From: Chitinimonas arctica
GTDB taxonomy: Bacteria > Pseudomonadota > Gammaproteobacteria > Burkholderiales > Chitinimonadaceae
Reading direction: 5' to 3'
NCBI RefSeq assembly: GCF_007431345.1
Contig: NZ_CP041730.1
Location: 3,348,001 to 3,412,000, forward strand
DNA length: 64,000 bases
The notes under the pieces: generated by a model
The model's database searches: none
What the model was told of the DNA's origin: nothing
Seen by the model: only the letters and a program-made list of their open reading frames with translations
In this document: in pieces, positions 34,101 through 44,380 of the stretch
Numbering within the stretch: position 1 is the first letter of the stretch
Layout of the letters: each line of letters opens with the position of its first letter
Translations under genes and position numbers: made by a program

Positions 34101-36821
34101 CGCGACGATGCCGGCCGGACGTCCTACAGCAATGCCGAAGTCTTTATGCCGGGCGACGGGACCGATTGGGAACGGGTCAGCGACAGTGACCGCATCGATC
34201 TGATCGCGGACAAGAAGAGCTACGAACCTGGCCAGACCGCCACGCTGCGGGTGAAGATGCCGTTCCGTGAAGGCAGCGCCTTGATCGCGGTCGAGCGGGA
34301 GCGGGTGCTGGAATGGCGAACCCAGGTGCTCACCGCCGCCAATCCCGTTATCAAGATTCCCTTGAAGGCCAATTACGGTCCCAATGTCTTTGTGTCGGTG
34401 ATGGTGGTGCGTGGCCGCTTGGCCGATCCCGCGGCCACCGCGCTGGTCGATCTGGCCAAGCCGGCCTACAAGCTGGGCATCGTGAACCTGCGGGTGGGCG
34501 GGAAGGGCTACGCGCTGGATGTGAAGGTGAACACCGACAAGTCCCTCTACCAGACCCGTGACAAGGCCACGGTCAAGATCGCCGTCAAGTCGGCCGATGG
34601 CAAGCCCCTGGCCAAGGGCGCCGAAGTTGCGGTGGCGGCGGTGGACGAAGGATTGCTGGCCCTGCGCGCCAATGACTCCTGGAAATTGTTGGAGGGCATG
34701 CTGGGTGAGCGGCCCTATGGTTTCTTTACCGCCACTGCGCAAGGCCAGGTGGTAGGCAAGCGCCATTTCGGCCGCAAAGCCGTGCCGGTAGGCGGTGGCG
34801 GTGGCCGCGGCGGCACCCGCGAGCTGTTCGATACCTTGCTGCTGTGGAAGGGCCGGGTAGCCTTGGATGAGAAGGGTGAAGCCACGGTCGAAGTGCCGCT
34901 GAACGACTCCCTGACCAGCTTCAAGATCGTGGCGGTCGCCACCGCCGGTCCGGATCGCTTTGGCACCGGCGAAGCCAGTATTCGCGCCAGCAAGGACGTG
35001 ATGCTGTTCTCGGGACTGTCGCGCGCCGTGCGGCAGGGCGATCGTTTCGAAGCCGGCTTTACCGTGCGCAATACCACCCAGCAGACAGTGAAGCTGAATG
35101 TCAGCGCCCGAGTGGAAGGACAGGCTGCGCTAAATCCGCAGGTGGTGGAACTGGCCGGCGGCGCCGCCAAGGAAGTGGTCTGGCCGGTGACGGTACCGGC
35201 CGACGCCACCCAGCTGAGCTGGACCGCCGAAGTTGCCGGCGACGGCAGGGTGTACGACAAGCTGGCGCAAAAGCAGGCGGTTTTGGAAGCCGTACCGGTG
35301 CGGGTGTTGCAAGCCACGCTGACGCAGGTGCCACCCGATTACAGCCTGCCGCTGGCCCGTCCGGCGGATGCGCTGAGCGGTCGTGGCGGCATCAGCATCA
35401 ATTTGTCGCCTAGCCTGGTCGCGGCCCTCGATGGGGTGGAGGATTACTTCCGGGCCTATCCCTATACCTGCCTGGAGCAACAGACTTCGCGCGCCATCGG
35501 CCTGGATGATCAACGCGCCTGGACAGCGGTGCTGGCCAAGCTGGACAGCTACCTGGATCAGGATGGTCTGGCCAAGTACTTCCCTTATCCGGGCCAGGGC
35601 AGTCCGGTCTTGACCGCGCATTTGCTCAGCCTGGCGGCCGATAGCGGCTGGCCTTTGCCGGACAAGGGGCGCGAGCGGATGAAAGCGGGATTGACCGCCT
35701 ATGTCGAAGGTAGGGTGCAGAGAGGCGTTGCGGGTAGCAATAGCAGCGCACGCGCGATTGTTCAGCTCGATGCGATCGCCGCCTTGGCACGCCACGATGC
35801 TGCCCGACCCGCCATGCTGGATGCGCTGGTGCTGGAGCCGAATCGTTGGCCCACCAGTACCGTACTCGACTGGCTGGTAGTGCTGAATAAGCTGACCGAT
35901 CTGCCCAAGCGCGCCGAGCGCCTGAAGGAAGCACGCCAGATTCTTGTCGCCCGCCTGGATCTGTCCGGGACCACCCTGAATTTCTCGGGTAAACCGAGCG
36001 ACGAATATTGGCGGACCATGGATTCGGCCGACGCCGATGCCGCCCGCATCCTGCTCGATACGCTGGCGGACAACACGCGCAAGGCCGACCTGGGCCGACT
36101 GGCTCGCGGCGTCGTGTCCCGGCAGTCGCGCGGGCACTGGGATACCACGGTGGCCAATGCCTGGGGCGCGCTGGCCTTGCGCAAGTTTGCCGCGCAGGCC
36201 GAAGCAGGACAGCCGACCGGCAGCACCTTTGCCAAGGCGGCTGGCGAACAGAGCCTCGATTGGGCCAAATCACCGAAGGGCGGCAGCCTGATGCTGGCCT
36301 GGCCGGATCAAGCTGCTACGCTGAATTTGCGTCACCAGGGGAATGGCAAGCCTTGGGCGATCATCGAGGCGAAAGCGGCGCTGCCCTTGAAAGCGCCGCT
36401 CGCGTCCGGTTATCGCCTGGAAAAGCAATGGATGCCGATCGAGGCAAAGGGCAAAGCCTTCGGGCGGGGGGATGTCTGGCGGGTAAGGCTGACAATCGAT
36501 GCGCAGGCCGATATGAGCTGGGTAGCGGTCAATGACCCGATTCCAGCCGGCGCCCAGTTGTTGGGACGAGGCTTGGCAAGCGATTCGAACTTGCTTGCGC
36601 GCGGGGAAGGCAAGGAGGGTTATTGGCCGTCTTTCGAGGAGCGTGGCGATACGGCCTATCGTGCCTATTACGAGTGGCTGCCTAAAGGCAGGCATGTGCT
36701 TGAGTACACCGTGCGGCTCAATACCCGTGGCGATTTCGCCTTGCCGCCAAGCCGTGTGGAGGCCTTGTATGCGCCGGAACGTTTTGGCGAAATACCCAAT
36801 GTAAACGTCAAGGTGCAGTAG
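31165..36821 (+). pseudogene. Bacterial alpha-2-macroglobulin gene broken by one frameshift
   Basis: A large exported protease trap, about 1,880 aa if the frame is repaired. The signal peptide is MRIAFLLTLFCTSAFAAG without a lipobox. The first frame runs to a TAA at 33727-33729; the correct continuation (PAWLSAELEYRDPNGEVQT) is in the -1 frame. The break lies in or near a GGGG run at 33713-33716, where one missing G would restore the protein. The C-terminal part holds the bait-region/MG domains, ELFDTLLLWKGRV, and an intact thioester motif CLEQ (about 35470). Either a recent mutation or a sequencing error. No penicillin-binding protein 1C gene is adjacent, unlike the E. coli yfhM locus. Confidence 0.88.
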
Positions 36822-36886
36822 GCGTTTCAACGGCATCCATACCGCCATGGGGGCATTTGATCGTCGGAAGCTAGCCTTATATGCAA

Positions 36887-36911
36887 GGCGCCATCGGTTT
36901 CCGATGGCGCC
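36887..36911 (+). terminator. Hairpin after the alpha-2-macroglobulin gene
   Basis: GGCGCCATCGG and CCGATGGCGCC form a perfect 11-bp stem with a TTT loop. No T-tract follows, so termination may need Rho or be partial. Confidence 0.5.
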
Positions 36912-37000
36912 AAGTGTATCCAGCTTGCATAGGGACCTGTGAGTATTGCCAAATTCTGGCTTACAATTCGTGAACAACTTGAACAAAGTGCCGGAACACG

Positions 37001-37378
37001 ATGACAACAAGGATATTTTTGTCTGCCATGCTGCTGCTAGGCCTTTCCGGTTGTGATCGACTGTCCGAATTGGCCAACCAGGCCAAGCTCAACGGTCGCG
37101 CGATCGGCGCGGCTTGCCGGCATTCCGGCCGGGCACTCGAAGATTGTTTTCAACGTAATGCAAGGGTTTCAAAAGCCGATGTCTACGCCGGCTGGAAGGA
37201 AATGAATGAGTACATGACCAAGAACAAGCTTGATGTGGTCTCTCCACCCGCCGATATGCCTAACAAAAAAGGTCCTGCGGCAAGTGTGGAGATTGGGGGG
37301 GGAGAAACACCGGCCGAAGCGCAGCCCGCTACGCCGGTTCAGACCGATAAGCCGGCGGGCACGCCGGCGGATGGCTGA
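37001..37378 (+). CDS. Small putative lipoprotein
   Basis: A 125-aa protein with a lipoprotein signal ending LSGC (Cys near residue 18, followed by Asp, which may favour inner-membrane retention). The mature part contains CRHSGRALEDCFQRN with two Cys and a Pro/Ala/Thr-rich tail (AEAQPATPVQTDKPAG). I do not recognise the family. It stands alone between the macroglobulin gene and the Crp-family gene; co-regulation with the former is possible but not shown. Confidence 0.75.
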   Translation: MTTRIFLSAMLLLGLSGCDRLSELANQAKLNGRAIGAACRHSGRALEDCFQRNARVSKADVYAGWKEMNEYMTKNKLDVVSPPADMPNKKGPAASVEIGGGETPAEAQPATPVQTDKPAGTPADG

Positions 37379-37560
37379 AAAAGCGCATACCTAAGGAGGC
37401 GCGGAACAATTAACGATGCTCGGCCAAGCGGCAAGGAAGGCAACATGATGGAAATATCGATTCGGGTCGATAGCACTGCCCTTACCCTCGTATCGAGGCA
37501 ACCTTGCCGTCGCGCGCTTGACGTTTTGTTCGCAAGCTTCCCCAACCCAATTGGTGCTGC

Positions 37561-38214
37561 ATGATCGCTACGCTAAAGCAAATCCCGCTGTTCTACGGTC
37601 TTTCCGATGACGAATTGGCCCATATCGAGGCATCGGCGGTCGCGAAGACCTATCCGAAGGGCACCATCATCATCAACGAAGGGGACGCCGGCAGTTCGAT
37701 GTTCCTATTGATGCAGGGACGCCTGAAGGTTTTCGTCAGCGACTCGAACGGCAAGGAATACGTGTTGGCGGTTCTTGGACCGGGCGAATACGTGGGGGAA
37801 TTGTCCCTATTGGACGACGAACCGCGTACCGCTTCGGTTGAAACCGAAGAACAAAGTACCTTTCTGGTGATCCAGAAGGAAGATTTCCTCGCCCTGCTGC
37901 ACAACCATCCGGGCATCCAGTTCAAGGTGCTGGTCAGTCTGGTAAGGCGTACCCGCCAATTGACCGAGGCGGTCAAGAACCTGGCGCTGAAGGATGTCTA
38001 TAGCCGCGTACGCCTGTTGTTCGAAGACTTGGCGATCGAAAAGGAAGGCCAGTACTTCATCGAAGAGCCCATGACCCAGCAGGCCATCGCCGACCGGGTA
38101 GGGTCCTCGCGCGAGATGGTCGCGCGGATCATGAAGGAACTGGTATTCGGCGGCTACGTGCGGATCGAGAATCGCCGCTTGATCATCCTGCAGAAGATGC
38201 CGGAGGCATTCTGA
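37561..38214 (+). CDS. Crp/Fnr-family transcriptional regulator
   Basis: A 217-aa regulator. The N-terminal cyclic-nucleotide-binding fold has KGTIIINEGDAGSSMFLLMQGRLKVF and GEYVGELSLLDDEPRTASV, matching the phosphate-binding cassette region of Crp-like proteins (Gly-Glu-Leu and Arg-Thr-Ala). The C-terminal wing helix is MTQQAIADRVGSSREMVARIMKEL. There is no N-terminal Cys cluster, so it is not an oxygen-sensing Fnr. The ligand is probably a cyclic nucleotide; targets unknown. Confidence 0.92.
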   Translation: MIATLKQIPLFYGLSDDELAHIEASAVAKTYPKGTIIINEGDAGSSMFLLMQGRLKVFVSDSNGKEYVLAVLGPGEYVGELSLLDDEPRTASVETEEQSTFLVIQKEDFLALLHNHPGIQFKVLVSLVRRTRQLTEAVKNLALKDVYSRVRLLFEDLAIEKEGQYFIEEPMTQQAIADRVGSSREMVARIMKELVFGGYVRIENRRLIILQKMPEAF

Positions 38215-38235
38215 AGCCAGGCGGCGAGACAGCGA

Positions 38236-38261
38236 AAAGCCGGCCATCCAGGCCGGTTTTT
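38236..38261 (+). terminator. Rho-independent terminator of the Crp-family gene
   Basis: CCGGCC and GGCCGG (38240-38245 and 38251-38256) form a GC stem with a 5-nt loop followed by TTTTT. Confidence 0.85.
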
Positions 38262-38351
38262 CATGTGCCGCACCCGCGCGCCGTTATTCAGCTTTTGTTC
38301 ACTGCTAGCTGGGCAAACTGCTTCCCATACCTCATCAACAGGGAGCCCTTC

Positions 38352-38861
38352 ATGAAACGCCTCGCCATTCTCAGCCTGATCGCCACCAGTTTTGTCGCAG
38401 CCCAGGCTGAAAGTTTCAACGATACCGCGCGCGTTCGCAGCGTCGAGCCGCAATACGAACGTATCAGCTCGCCGCGTAAGGAATGCAGCAGCGAGATCGT
38501 GACCGAAACGCGCCGCTCCGGCGGCGAGCGCGAATACGGCGGCGCGGTGGTGGGTGGTATTGCCGGCGCCATCGTCGGTAATCAGGTCGGCAAGGGCCAT
38601 GGCCGCGAAGCGGCGACCGCCTTGGGCGCCGTGGTAGGTGCGCTGGCCGGCGATCATATCGACAACCGCGACAATCGCGTGCAATACGAAGAAGTGCCCC
38701 GTGAAATTCAGCGTTGCCGCACGGTCGAGGATTGGCAGACCCGAGTCACCGGTTATCGCGTCAATTACGACTATCGCGGTCAGCAATACACCACATTCAT
38801 GCGCAATAATCCCGGCAAGACCATGTCGGTGCGCGTTTCGGTGGAACCGTTGGAGCAGTAA
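38352..38861 (+). CDS. Glycine-zipper 2TM domain outer-membrane-type protein
   Basis: A 169-aa exported protein: signal peptide MKRLAILSLIATSFVAAQA, then a charged segment, then a glycine zipper (GGAVVGGIAGAIVGNQVGKGHGREAATALGAVVGALAGD, read in pieces) of the SlyB/Rcp family, and a C-terminal domain with CRTVEDWQTRVTGYRVNYDY. Probably helps envelope integrity; exact role unknown. ATG 38352 follows GGAG; the longer frame to 38265 lacks a signal peptide at its start. Confidence 0.85.
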   Translation: MKRLAILSLIATSFVAAQAESFNDTARVRSVEPQYERISSPRKECSSEIVTETRRSGGEREYGGAVVGGIAGAIVGNQVGKGHGREAATALGAVVGALAGDHIDNRDNRVQYEEVPREIQRCRTVEDWQTRVTGYRVNYDYRGQQYTTFMRNNPGKTMSVRVSVEPLEQ

Positions 38862-38906
38862 GCCGAATCGCTTGCGCCACGACCACCGCTATCATCTGGA
38901 TCAGTC

Positions 38907-39143
38907 ATGAAAAAATTACTCATCCTGCTGGGGAGCGTGCTGCTCAGCATTTCCGCCCCGGCCTGGGCTGATGTTGGCCGCGACGATGCGGCGGCCATCG
39001 CGCAGCGTGTCAGCGGCGGCCGGGTACTATCGGTGGAGCGTGCCGAGCGCGATGGCCATGCGGTCTGGCGCGTCAAGGTAGTGACCGGCCAAGGCGAAGT
39101 AAAAGTCATCTTTATCGATGCGGCCAGCGGCCGCACCCTGTGA
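38907..39143 (+). CDS. PepSY-domain exported small protein
   Basis: A 78-aa protein with a signal peptide ending in APAWA and a single PepSY-like domain (AIAQRVSGGRVLSVERAERDGHAVWRVKV...VIFIDAASGRTL read in pieces). Such small PepSY proteins often precede two-component genes; here the response regulator begins 6 bp later, so it is probably the first gene of that operon and may modulate the sensor or an envelope protease. Confidence 0.85.
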   Translation: MKKLLILLGSVLLSISAPAWADVGRDDAAAIAQRVSGGRVLSVERAERDGHAVWRVKVVTGQGEVKVIFIDAASGRTL

Positions 39144-39149
39144 GCCCCC

Positions 39150-39821
39150 ATGCGATTGTTGTTGATTGAAGATGAAGCCGCACTGCGGCAAAGCCTTAAA
39201 AAGCAGCTGGAGGCGGACGGCTACCGGGTGGATGAAGCCGCCGACGGCGAGGATGGGTTGTTCCAGGCCACGGAGTATCCGGTCGATCTGGCGATCGTCG
39301 ATCTGGGCTTGCCCAAATTGAGCGGATTGGCCGTGGTGGAAAAACTCCGTGCCGCTGGCCGTACCTTGCCCATCCTGATCCTGACCGCTCGCGGCAGCTG
39401 GCAGGACAAGGTGCAGGGCTTGGAAGCCGGGGCAGATGATTATCTGGTCAAACCGTTCGAGTACGCCGAATTGGCTGCCCGCATCAAGGCTTTGTTGCGG
39501 CGAGCGCTGAAGGCCACGTCCGATGTCCTGACGATTGGGCCCTTGGCGCTGGATTTCTCCGCGCAGCAAGCTCGGCTGAACGATGCGCCGGTCGAACTCA
39601 CCACCTTCGAATACCGCATGCTGGAGTACCTGGTGCGTGAGCGCGCCAGGGTGGTCAGCAAGCAGGAATTGTCCGACTACCTCTATCCCCACGATGAAGA
39701 CCGCGACAGCAATGTGTTGGAAGTCCTGATCGGCCGCTTGCGCCGCAAGCTCGACCCGGCCGGTACGCTTAATCCGATCGAAACACTGCGGGGCCGCGGT
39801 TACCGCTTCGTGCTCGAATGA
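39150..39821 (+). CDS. OmpR-family response regulator (PhoP/QseB-like)
   Basis: A 223-aa regulator. Receiver domain: acidic pocket IEDE, phosphorylated Asp in LAIVDLGLPKLSG (about residue 51), Thr in LILTARGSW, Lys in DDYLVKPF. Winged-helix DNA-binding domain from about residue 130: ELTTFEYRMLEYLV, SNVLEVLIGRLRRKL and TLRGRGYRF. Its stop overlaps the start of the kinase gene (ATGA, 39818-39821), so the pair is translationally coupled. Confidence 0.95.
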   Translation: MRLLLIEDEAALRQSLKKQLEADGYRVDEAADGEDGLFQATEYPVDLAIVDLGLPKLSGLAVVEKLRAAGRTLPILILTARGSWQDKVQGLEAGADDYLVKPFEYAELAARIKALLRRALKATSDVLTIGPLALDFSAQQARLNDAPVELTTFEYRMLEYLVRERARVVSKQELSDYLYPHDEDRDSNVLEVLIGRLRRKLDPAGTLNPIETLRGRGYRFVLE

Positions 39822-41146
39822 AACTTACCGGCTCCATCCGTGCCCGTTTGATACTCGGCGCCGCGGTGGTGTTGCTGGCCTTCCTGGCCGGCGCCGGTTT
39901 GGCGGTGCAGCAAGCCCATGCCGATAGTGTGCGCACCGCCCGTTTCGATCGACTGCAATCCACCGTCTACCTATTGTTGGCGGCAGCCGAACTGGACGCC
40001 AGCGGCGGCCTCACCATGCCGCTGTCGCTGGCCGAGCCGCGCCTGTCGCTGCCGGCTTCCGGCCTCTATGCCAATATCACCAATCCCAGCCAGCGCGAGG
40101 AATGGCAATCGCCCTCCACGCTCAGCATGCAAGTGCCGTTTCCGCGCAAGCTGGCTGCCGGCGAGTGGCGTTTCGACGAACTGGAGCGCGATGGCCGTGG
40201 CTATCTGGCGGCGGCGTTCGGGGTGAAGTGGGGCGAAGGGCGTACCCAACCGCTGACCTTTTCGGTCGTGGAAGATAAAGCAGCCTACTCGCTCGAACTG
40301 TCGCACTTCCACCGTACCTTGTGGAGCTGGCTGGGTGGAGCCGGGGTCGTGCTGCTGCTGACCCAGACCGTGCTGCTGGGCTGGGGCCTGGCGCCATTGC
40401 GGCGGGTGGCGCGCGAGATCCGCCGGATCGAAACCGGCCGGCAAGCCAGGGTGGAAGAGCAATACCCGGCGGAAATCGCCGGCCTGACCGATAACCTCAA
40501 CGCTTTGATCGAGCAGGAACGGGCCCGCCAGACGCGCTACAAGGATGCGCTGGGGGATCTGGCGCATAGCCTGAAAACACCGTTGGCGGTATTGCGCGGC
40601 GCACTGGCCGATCCGGCCAGCCTGGCCGAGACGGTGGAGCAGCAGGTCGCCCGCATGGACGGTATCGTGCAGCATCAATTAGGCCGCGCCGCCGCCAGTG
40701 GCGCGGCCCGCTTTGCACCGCCGCTGCAATTGCAGCCGGTGCTGCGCCGTATCCTGGAATCGCTTGGCAAGGTCTACGCCGACAAGGGCATGGACTTCCA
40801 ATTGGATTGCCCGGACAAATTGCTGTGGCGTATGGACGAGGGCGACGCATTCGAGGTATTCGGCAATCTGCTGGACAATGCCGCCAAATGGGCCAAGGGA
40901 CGCGTGCGGGTGCAGGCGCAAACGCAGGGCAAGTCCCTGCTGGTGACGATCGAGGATGACGGGCCAGGATTCAGCGATCCCGACGCCGCGCTGCAGCGCG
41001 GTGTGCGGCTCGACGAACGGGTTCCCGGCCATGGCATCGGCTTGACCGTGGTGGCCGATATCGTCGGCGCCCATGGCGGCCAGCTCGAACTGTCGCGCGG
41101 CGAGTGGGGCGGTGGCTTGGTCCGGGTGGTGTTGAAGCTGGCTTGA
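39818..41146 (+). CDS. Sensor histidine kinase (PhoQ-like architecture)
   Basis: A 442-aa inner-membrane kinase partner of the preceding regulator. Two transmembrane helices (about residues 10-30 and 165-190) flank a periplasmic sensor of about 135 residues. A HAMP-like segment follows, then H-box LGDLAHSLKTPLAVL (His near residue 251), N-box FGNLLDNAAKWAK and G-boxes IEDDGPGFSD and VPGHGIGLTVV. The signal is unknown; no cluster of acidic residues typical of Mg2+-sensing PhoQ is obvious. Confidence 0.94.
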   Translation: MKLTGSIRARLILGAAVVLLAFLAGAGLAVQQAHADSVRTARFDRLQSTVYLLLAAAELDASGGLTMPLSLAEPRLSLPASGLYANITNPSQREEWQSPSTLSMQVPFPRKLAAGEWRFDELERDGRGYLAAAFGVKWGEGRTQPLTFSVVEDKAAYSLELSHFHRTLWSWLGGAGVVLLLTQTVLLGWGLAPLRRVAREIRRIETGRQARVEEQYPAEIAGLTDNLNALIEQERARQTRYKDALGDLAHSLKTPLAVLRGALADPASLAETVEQQVARMDGIVQHQLGRAAASGAARFAPPLQLQPVLRRILESLGKVYADKGMDFQLDCPDKLLWRMDEGDAFEVFGNLLDNAAKWAKGRVRVQAQTQGKSLLVTIEDDGPGFSDPDAALQRGVRLDERVPGHGIGLTVVADIVGAHGGQLELSRGEWGGGLVRVVLKLA

Positions 41147-41245
41147 CGGCAAAATACCGTCATTGCGCCGGCATTTTGCGAAATGCTTACCCGCCAGAGC
41201 CGGCCGGCCCTCACCAGTTTCACTCTCCCGCTCCGGAAACCCGCC

Positions 41246-43504
41246 ATGAAGCAGCGCATCAGCCTCTATCGACAACCCGCCGGCGGCTGGGGCGCCTTGA
41301 AAAGCTCCCTGCAACATCTGCGCGAGCAAAAGGTCGCCGGCCTGGGCTTCAATACGCTGCTGCACACCAATCAGCCCGACGGCTTCGATTGTCCGGGCTG
41401 CGCCTGGCCGGACAAGAATCACCATTCCAGTTTTGAGTTTTGCGAGAACGGCGTCAAGGCGGTCGCCGCCGAGGCCACCAGCCGGCGGGTCGGCGCCGAT
41501 TTCTTTGCCGTCCATACCGTCGAATGGCTGATGGCGCAGGATGATTTCAGCCTGGAAGCGCTGGGCAGGCTGACCGAACCCCTCCGCTACGACACGGCGA
41601 GCGACCGCTATCTGCCCATCGCCTGGGATGAGGCTTTCCAGCTGGTTGCCCGCCATTTGCAGGCACTGGCAAGCCCCGATCAGGCCGCTTTCTATACTTC
41701 GGGACGTACCTCCAACGAAGCCGCTTTTCTGTACCAATTGCTGGTACGCGAATTCGGGACCAATAACCTGCCCGATTGTTCCAATATGTGCCACGAGTCG
41801 TCCGGCGTGGCGATGACGGAGCAGATCGGCATCGGCAAGGGTACGGTCACGCTGGATGACTTCGACCAGGCGCAGGCCATCTTTATCTTTGGGCAGAATC
41901 CAGGCACCAATCACCCTCGCATGCTGGAAGCCTTACGCGCGGCGGCCAGGCGCGGTTGCCGTATCGTCGTGTTCAACCCCTTACGCGAGCGGGGCCTGGA
42001 GCGTTTTACCCATCCGCAAGACGCATGGCAGATGCTGAGCGGCGGCAGCAGCGCCATCGCGTCGAACTACTACCAGCTCCGCATCGGCGGCGATCTGGCC
42101 ACGGTAAAGGGCATGATCAAGGCCTTGCTGGAGGGCGACCGGCTCGACCGGACATTTATCGACACCCATACCCGCGGTTTTACCGAACTCGCCGCCGATA
42201 TCGCGGCTCAGCCCTGGCCTGAGTTGATTGCAGAGTCCGGCCTGAGCGAGGCGCAAATACGCGAGGCCGCTGCGATCTATGCCGCCAGCGATGCCACCAT
42301 CTGTACCTGGGGGATGGGCATCACCCAGCACAAGCATTCGGTGGCGACCATCCAGATGCTGGTCAATCTTTTGCTGCTGGGCGGCAATATCGGCAAGGCG
42401 GGAGCCGGCGCCTGCCCGGTGCGCGGCCATTCCAATGTGCAGGGCGACCGCACCATGGGCATCAATGAAAAGCCCGGTCCTGCCTTCCTGGATCGCTTGG
42501 GTAAGGCCTTCGATTTTGCACCGCCGCGCGTGCATGGCTATGACGTGGTCGGCAGTATCGAGGCGATGTTGGCCGGACAACTGAAGGTCTTTATCGCCCT
42601 GGGCGGCAACTTTGCCGCCGCCACCCCGGATACCGTGCGCAGCTGGCAAGCCCTGCAACAGTGCGAACTGACCGTCCATATCACCACCAAGCTCAATCGC
42701 TCCCATCTGGTGCATGGCAAGCAGGCCTTGATCCTGCCCTGTCTTGGGCGCACCGAAATCGATCTGCAGGCCGGCGGCATACAAGGCATCACGGTGGAAG
42801 ACTCGATGAGCATGGTGCATCTCTCCGCCGGCATCAATCCGCCGGCGGCCGCCGCCCTGTTGTCCGAGCCCGTCATCGTCGCGCGCCTGGCGGCCGCAAC
42901 CTTGCCGGCCAGCAAGACGCCCTGGCTGTGGATGGTGGAGGACTATGACCGCATACGCGCCAAGATCGCCGAAGTGGTGGAGGGCTTTACCGATTTCAAT
43001 GCCCGCGTGCGGGTGCCGGGTGGTTTCTACCTGGGTAATAGCGCCCGCGAGCGGCGTTGGCGCACCGAGGGCGACAAAGCGCGCTTTATGGTCCATCCGC
43101 TGGCGGGAACCGGCCGCGACGAGGATGCCGGCACGGGGCCGGGGCGGCTGTTCAAATTGATGACGGTGCGCAGCCACGACCAATACAACACCACGGTATA
43201 CGGCTTCGACGATCGCTATCGCGGCGTCAGCGGGCATCGCCGGGTGTGTTTCATCAATCCCGCCGATCTGCGCGCGCTGGGATTGCAGGCGGGGCAGTGG
43301 GTGGATATCCGTTCGCAATGGCGCGATGGCGAGCGGCTGGCAAAACGCTTTCTGCTGGTGGCGTACGATATTCCGGCAGGCTGCCTGGCCAGCTATTTTC
43401 CCGAGACCAACTGCCTGGTGCCCTTGAGTAGTTTCGCCGACCGTTCCCGTACGCCTACCTCCAAGTCGATTTCGGTGCGGCTCAGTCCGAGCGCGGAGAA
43501 CTGA
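41246..43504 (+). CDS. FdhF/YdeP-family molybdopterin oxidoreductase
   Basis: A 752-aa bis-MGD enzyme related to formate dehydrogenase H alpha subunit and E. coli YdeP. The N-terminus has only the reduced cluster motif GFDCPGCAWPD typical of YdeP, not the full four-Cys motif. DCSNMCHESSGVAM carries Cys at the position of the Sec/Cys ligand in FdhF. The C-terminal molydop-binding domain has HRRVCFINPADLRALGL. The substrate is uncertain. ATG 41246 is chosen over 41183. The stop overlaps the fdhD start by one base (TGATG, 43502-43506), which fits the need of such enzymes for FdhD. Confidence 0.93.
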   Translation: MKQRISLYRQPAGGWGALKSSLQHLREQKVAGLGFNTLLHTNQPDGFDCPGCAWPDKNHHSSFEFCENGVKAVAAEATSRRVGADFFAVHTVEWLMAQDDFSLEALGRLTEPLRYDTASDRYLPIAWDEAFQLVARHLQALASPDQAAFYTSGRTSNEAAFLYQLLVREFGTNNLPDCSNMCHESSGVAMTEQIGIGKGTVTLDDFDQAQAIFIFGQNPGTNHPRMLEALRAAARRGCRIVVFNPLRERGLERFTHPQDAWQMLSGGSSAIASNYYQLRIGGDLATVKGMIKALLEGDRLDRTFIDTHTRGFTELAADIAAQPWPELIAESGLSEAQIREAAAIYAASDATICTWGMGITQHKHSVATIQMLVNLLLLGGNIGKAGAGACPVRGHSNVQGDRTMGINEKPGPAFLDRLGKAFDFAPPRVHGYDVVGSIEAMLAGQLKVFIALGGNFAAATPDTVRSWQALQQCELTVHITTKLNRSHLVHGKQALILPCLGRTEIDLQAGGIQGITVEDSMSMVHLSAGINPPAAAALLSEPVIVARLAAATLPASKTPWLWMVEDYDRIRAKIAEVVEGFTDFNARVRVPGGFYLGNSARERRWRTEGDKARFMVHPLAGTGRDEDAGTGPGRLFKLMTVRSHDQYNTTVYGFDDRYRGVSGHRRVCFINPADLRALGLQAGQWVDIRSQWRDGERLAKRFLLVAYDIPAGCLASYFPETNCLVPLSSFADRSRTPTSKSISVRLSPSAEN

Positions 43505-44340
43505 TGGACCAAGCGGACGAGTGGATGATGGCGCCGGCAAAGAACGAAACCCTCCCGCCCGGTGTGCACGCACATGAGGCGCAACGTATCGATGCCGGCC
43601 ACCGAGTGTCGCGGCGGGAGCTGCTGGCCGAAGAAACACCCCTGGCCCTGGTCTACAACGAGCTCTCCCATGCGGTGATGATGGCCAGCCCGCTGGACCT
43701 GGAGGATTTCGCGCTGGGTTTCAGCCTGTGCGAAGGGATAGCCTTGGCGGCGACCGATCTGCGCGAGATTGAAATCGTGCGCTTGCCCCAAGGCATCGAA
43801 TTGCGGATCGGTTTGGCCCAGGCCCGCTTCTGGCAGCTGAAGCAGCGCCGGCGGCATATGACAGGCCGTACCGGCTGCGGCCTGTGCGGGGTCGAAGCGC
43901 TGGACGCTGCCATCCGGCCCATTGCCGTGGTCGATAGCGCGCCGCTGGTGACCGCCGCCGCCATTTCGCAAGGCCTGTTGCAGCTGGAAGCGCAACAATC
44001 CCTGAATCGGCTGACTGGCGCCGTCCACGCGGCGGCATGCCTGGGGGAGTCGAATGCGCTGCTGGTCCGCGAAGACGTCGGTCGGCATAACGCGCTGGAC
44101 AAGTTGATTGGCGCGATGGCAAAGCAAGCCGTTTTACCGCATGTCTTGTTGTTGAGCTCGCGCGCTTCCTACGAGATGGTGCATAAAGCCGCCAGCGCCA
44201 ATTTCGCCATCGTCGCCGCGATTTCCGCCCCGACCGCCCTGGCGGTGGAATTGGCGGAGCAGGCGGGCATCACCTTGATCGGCTTCGCCCGTGGCGAGCG
44301 CTTGACCATCTATACCCACCCCGCGCGGGTCCTGGAATAG
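43504..44340 (+). CDS. fdhD: Formate dehydrogenase accessory sulfurtransferase FdhD
   Basis: A 278-aa accessory protein that sulfurates the molybdenum cofactor before insertion into formate-dehydrogenase-type enzymes. The conserved RTGCGLCGVE carries the CxxC pair (about residues 124-127), and GRHNALDKLIGAM and LLLSSRASYEMVHKAA are family hallmarks. It is coupled to the preceding oxidoreductase gene, its probable client. Confidence 0.95.
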   Translation: MDQADEWMMAPAKNETLPPGVHAHEAQRIDAGHRVSRRELLAEETPLALVYNELSHAVMMASPLDLEDFALGFSLCEGIALAATDLREIEIVRLPQGIELRIGLAQARFWQLKQRRRHMTGRTGCGLCGVEALDAAIRPIAVVDSAPLVTAAAISQGLLQLEAQQSLNRLTGAVHAAACLGESNALLVREDVGRHNALDKLIGAMAKQAVLPHVLLLSSRASYEMVHKAASANFAIVAAISAPTALAVELAEQAGITLIGFARGERLTIYTHPARVLE

Positions 44341-44380
44341 GCTAGATTGAGTAAGACCCACGCTTGCGCAAAGGAATGCC

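Noticed and set aside
41981..43639. Long minus-strand ORF (552 codons) opposite the YdeP-like gene
   Set aside because: It lies wholly in the shadow of a clearly recognised oxidoreductase and is rich in His, Gln and Gly without any motif; a high-GC antisense artefact.
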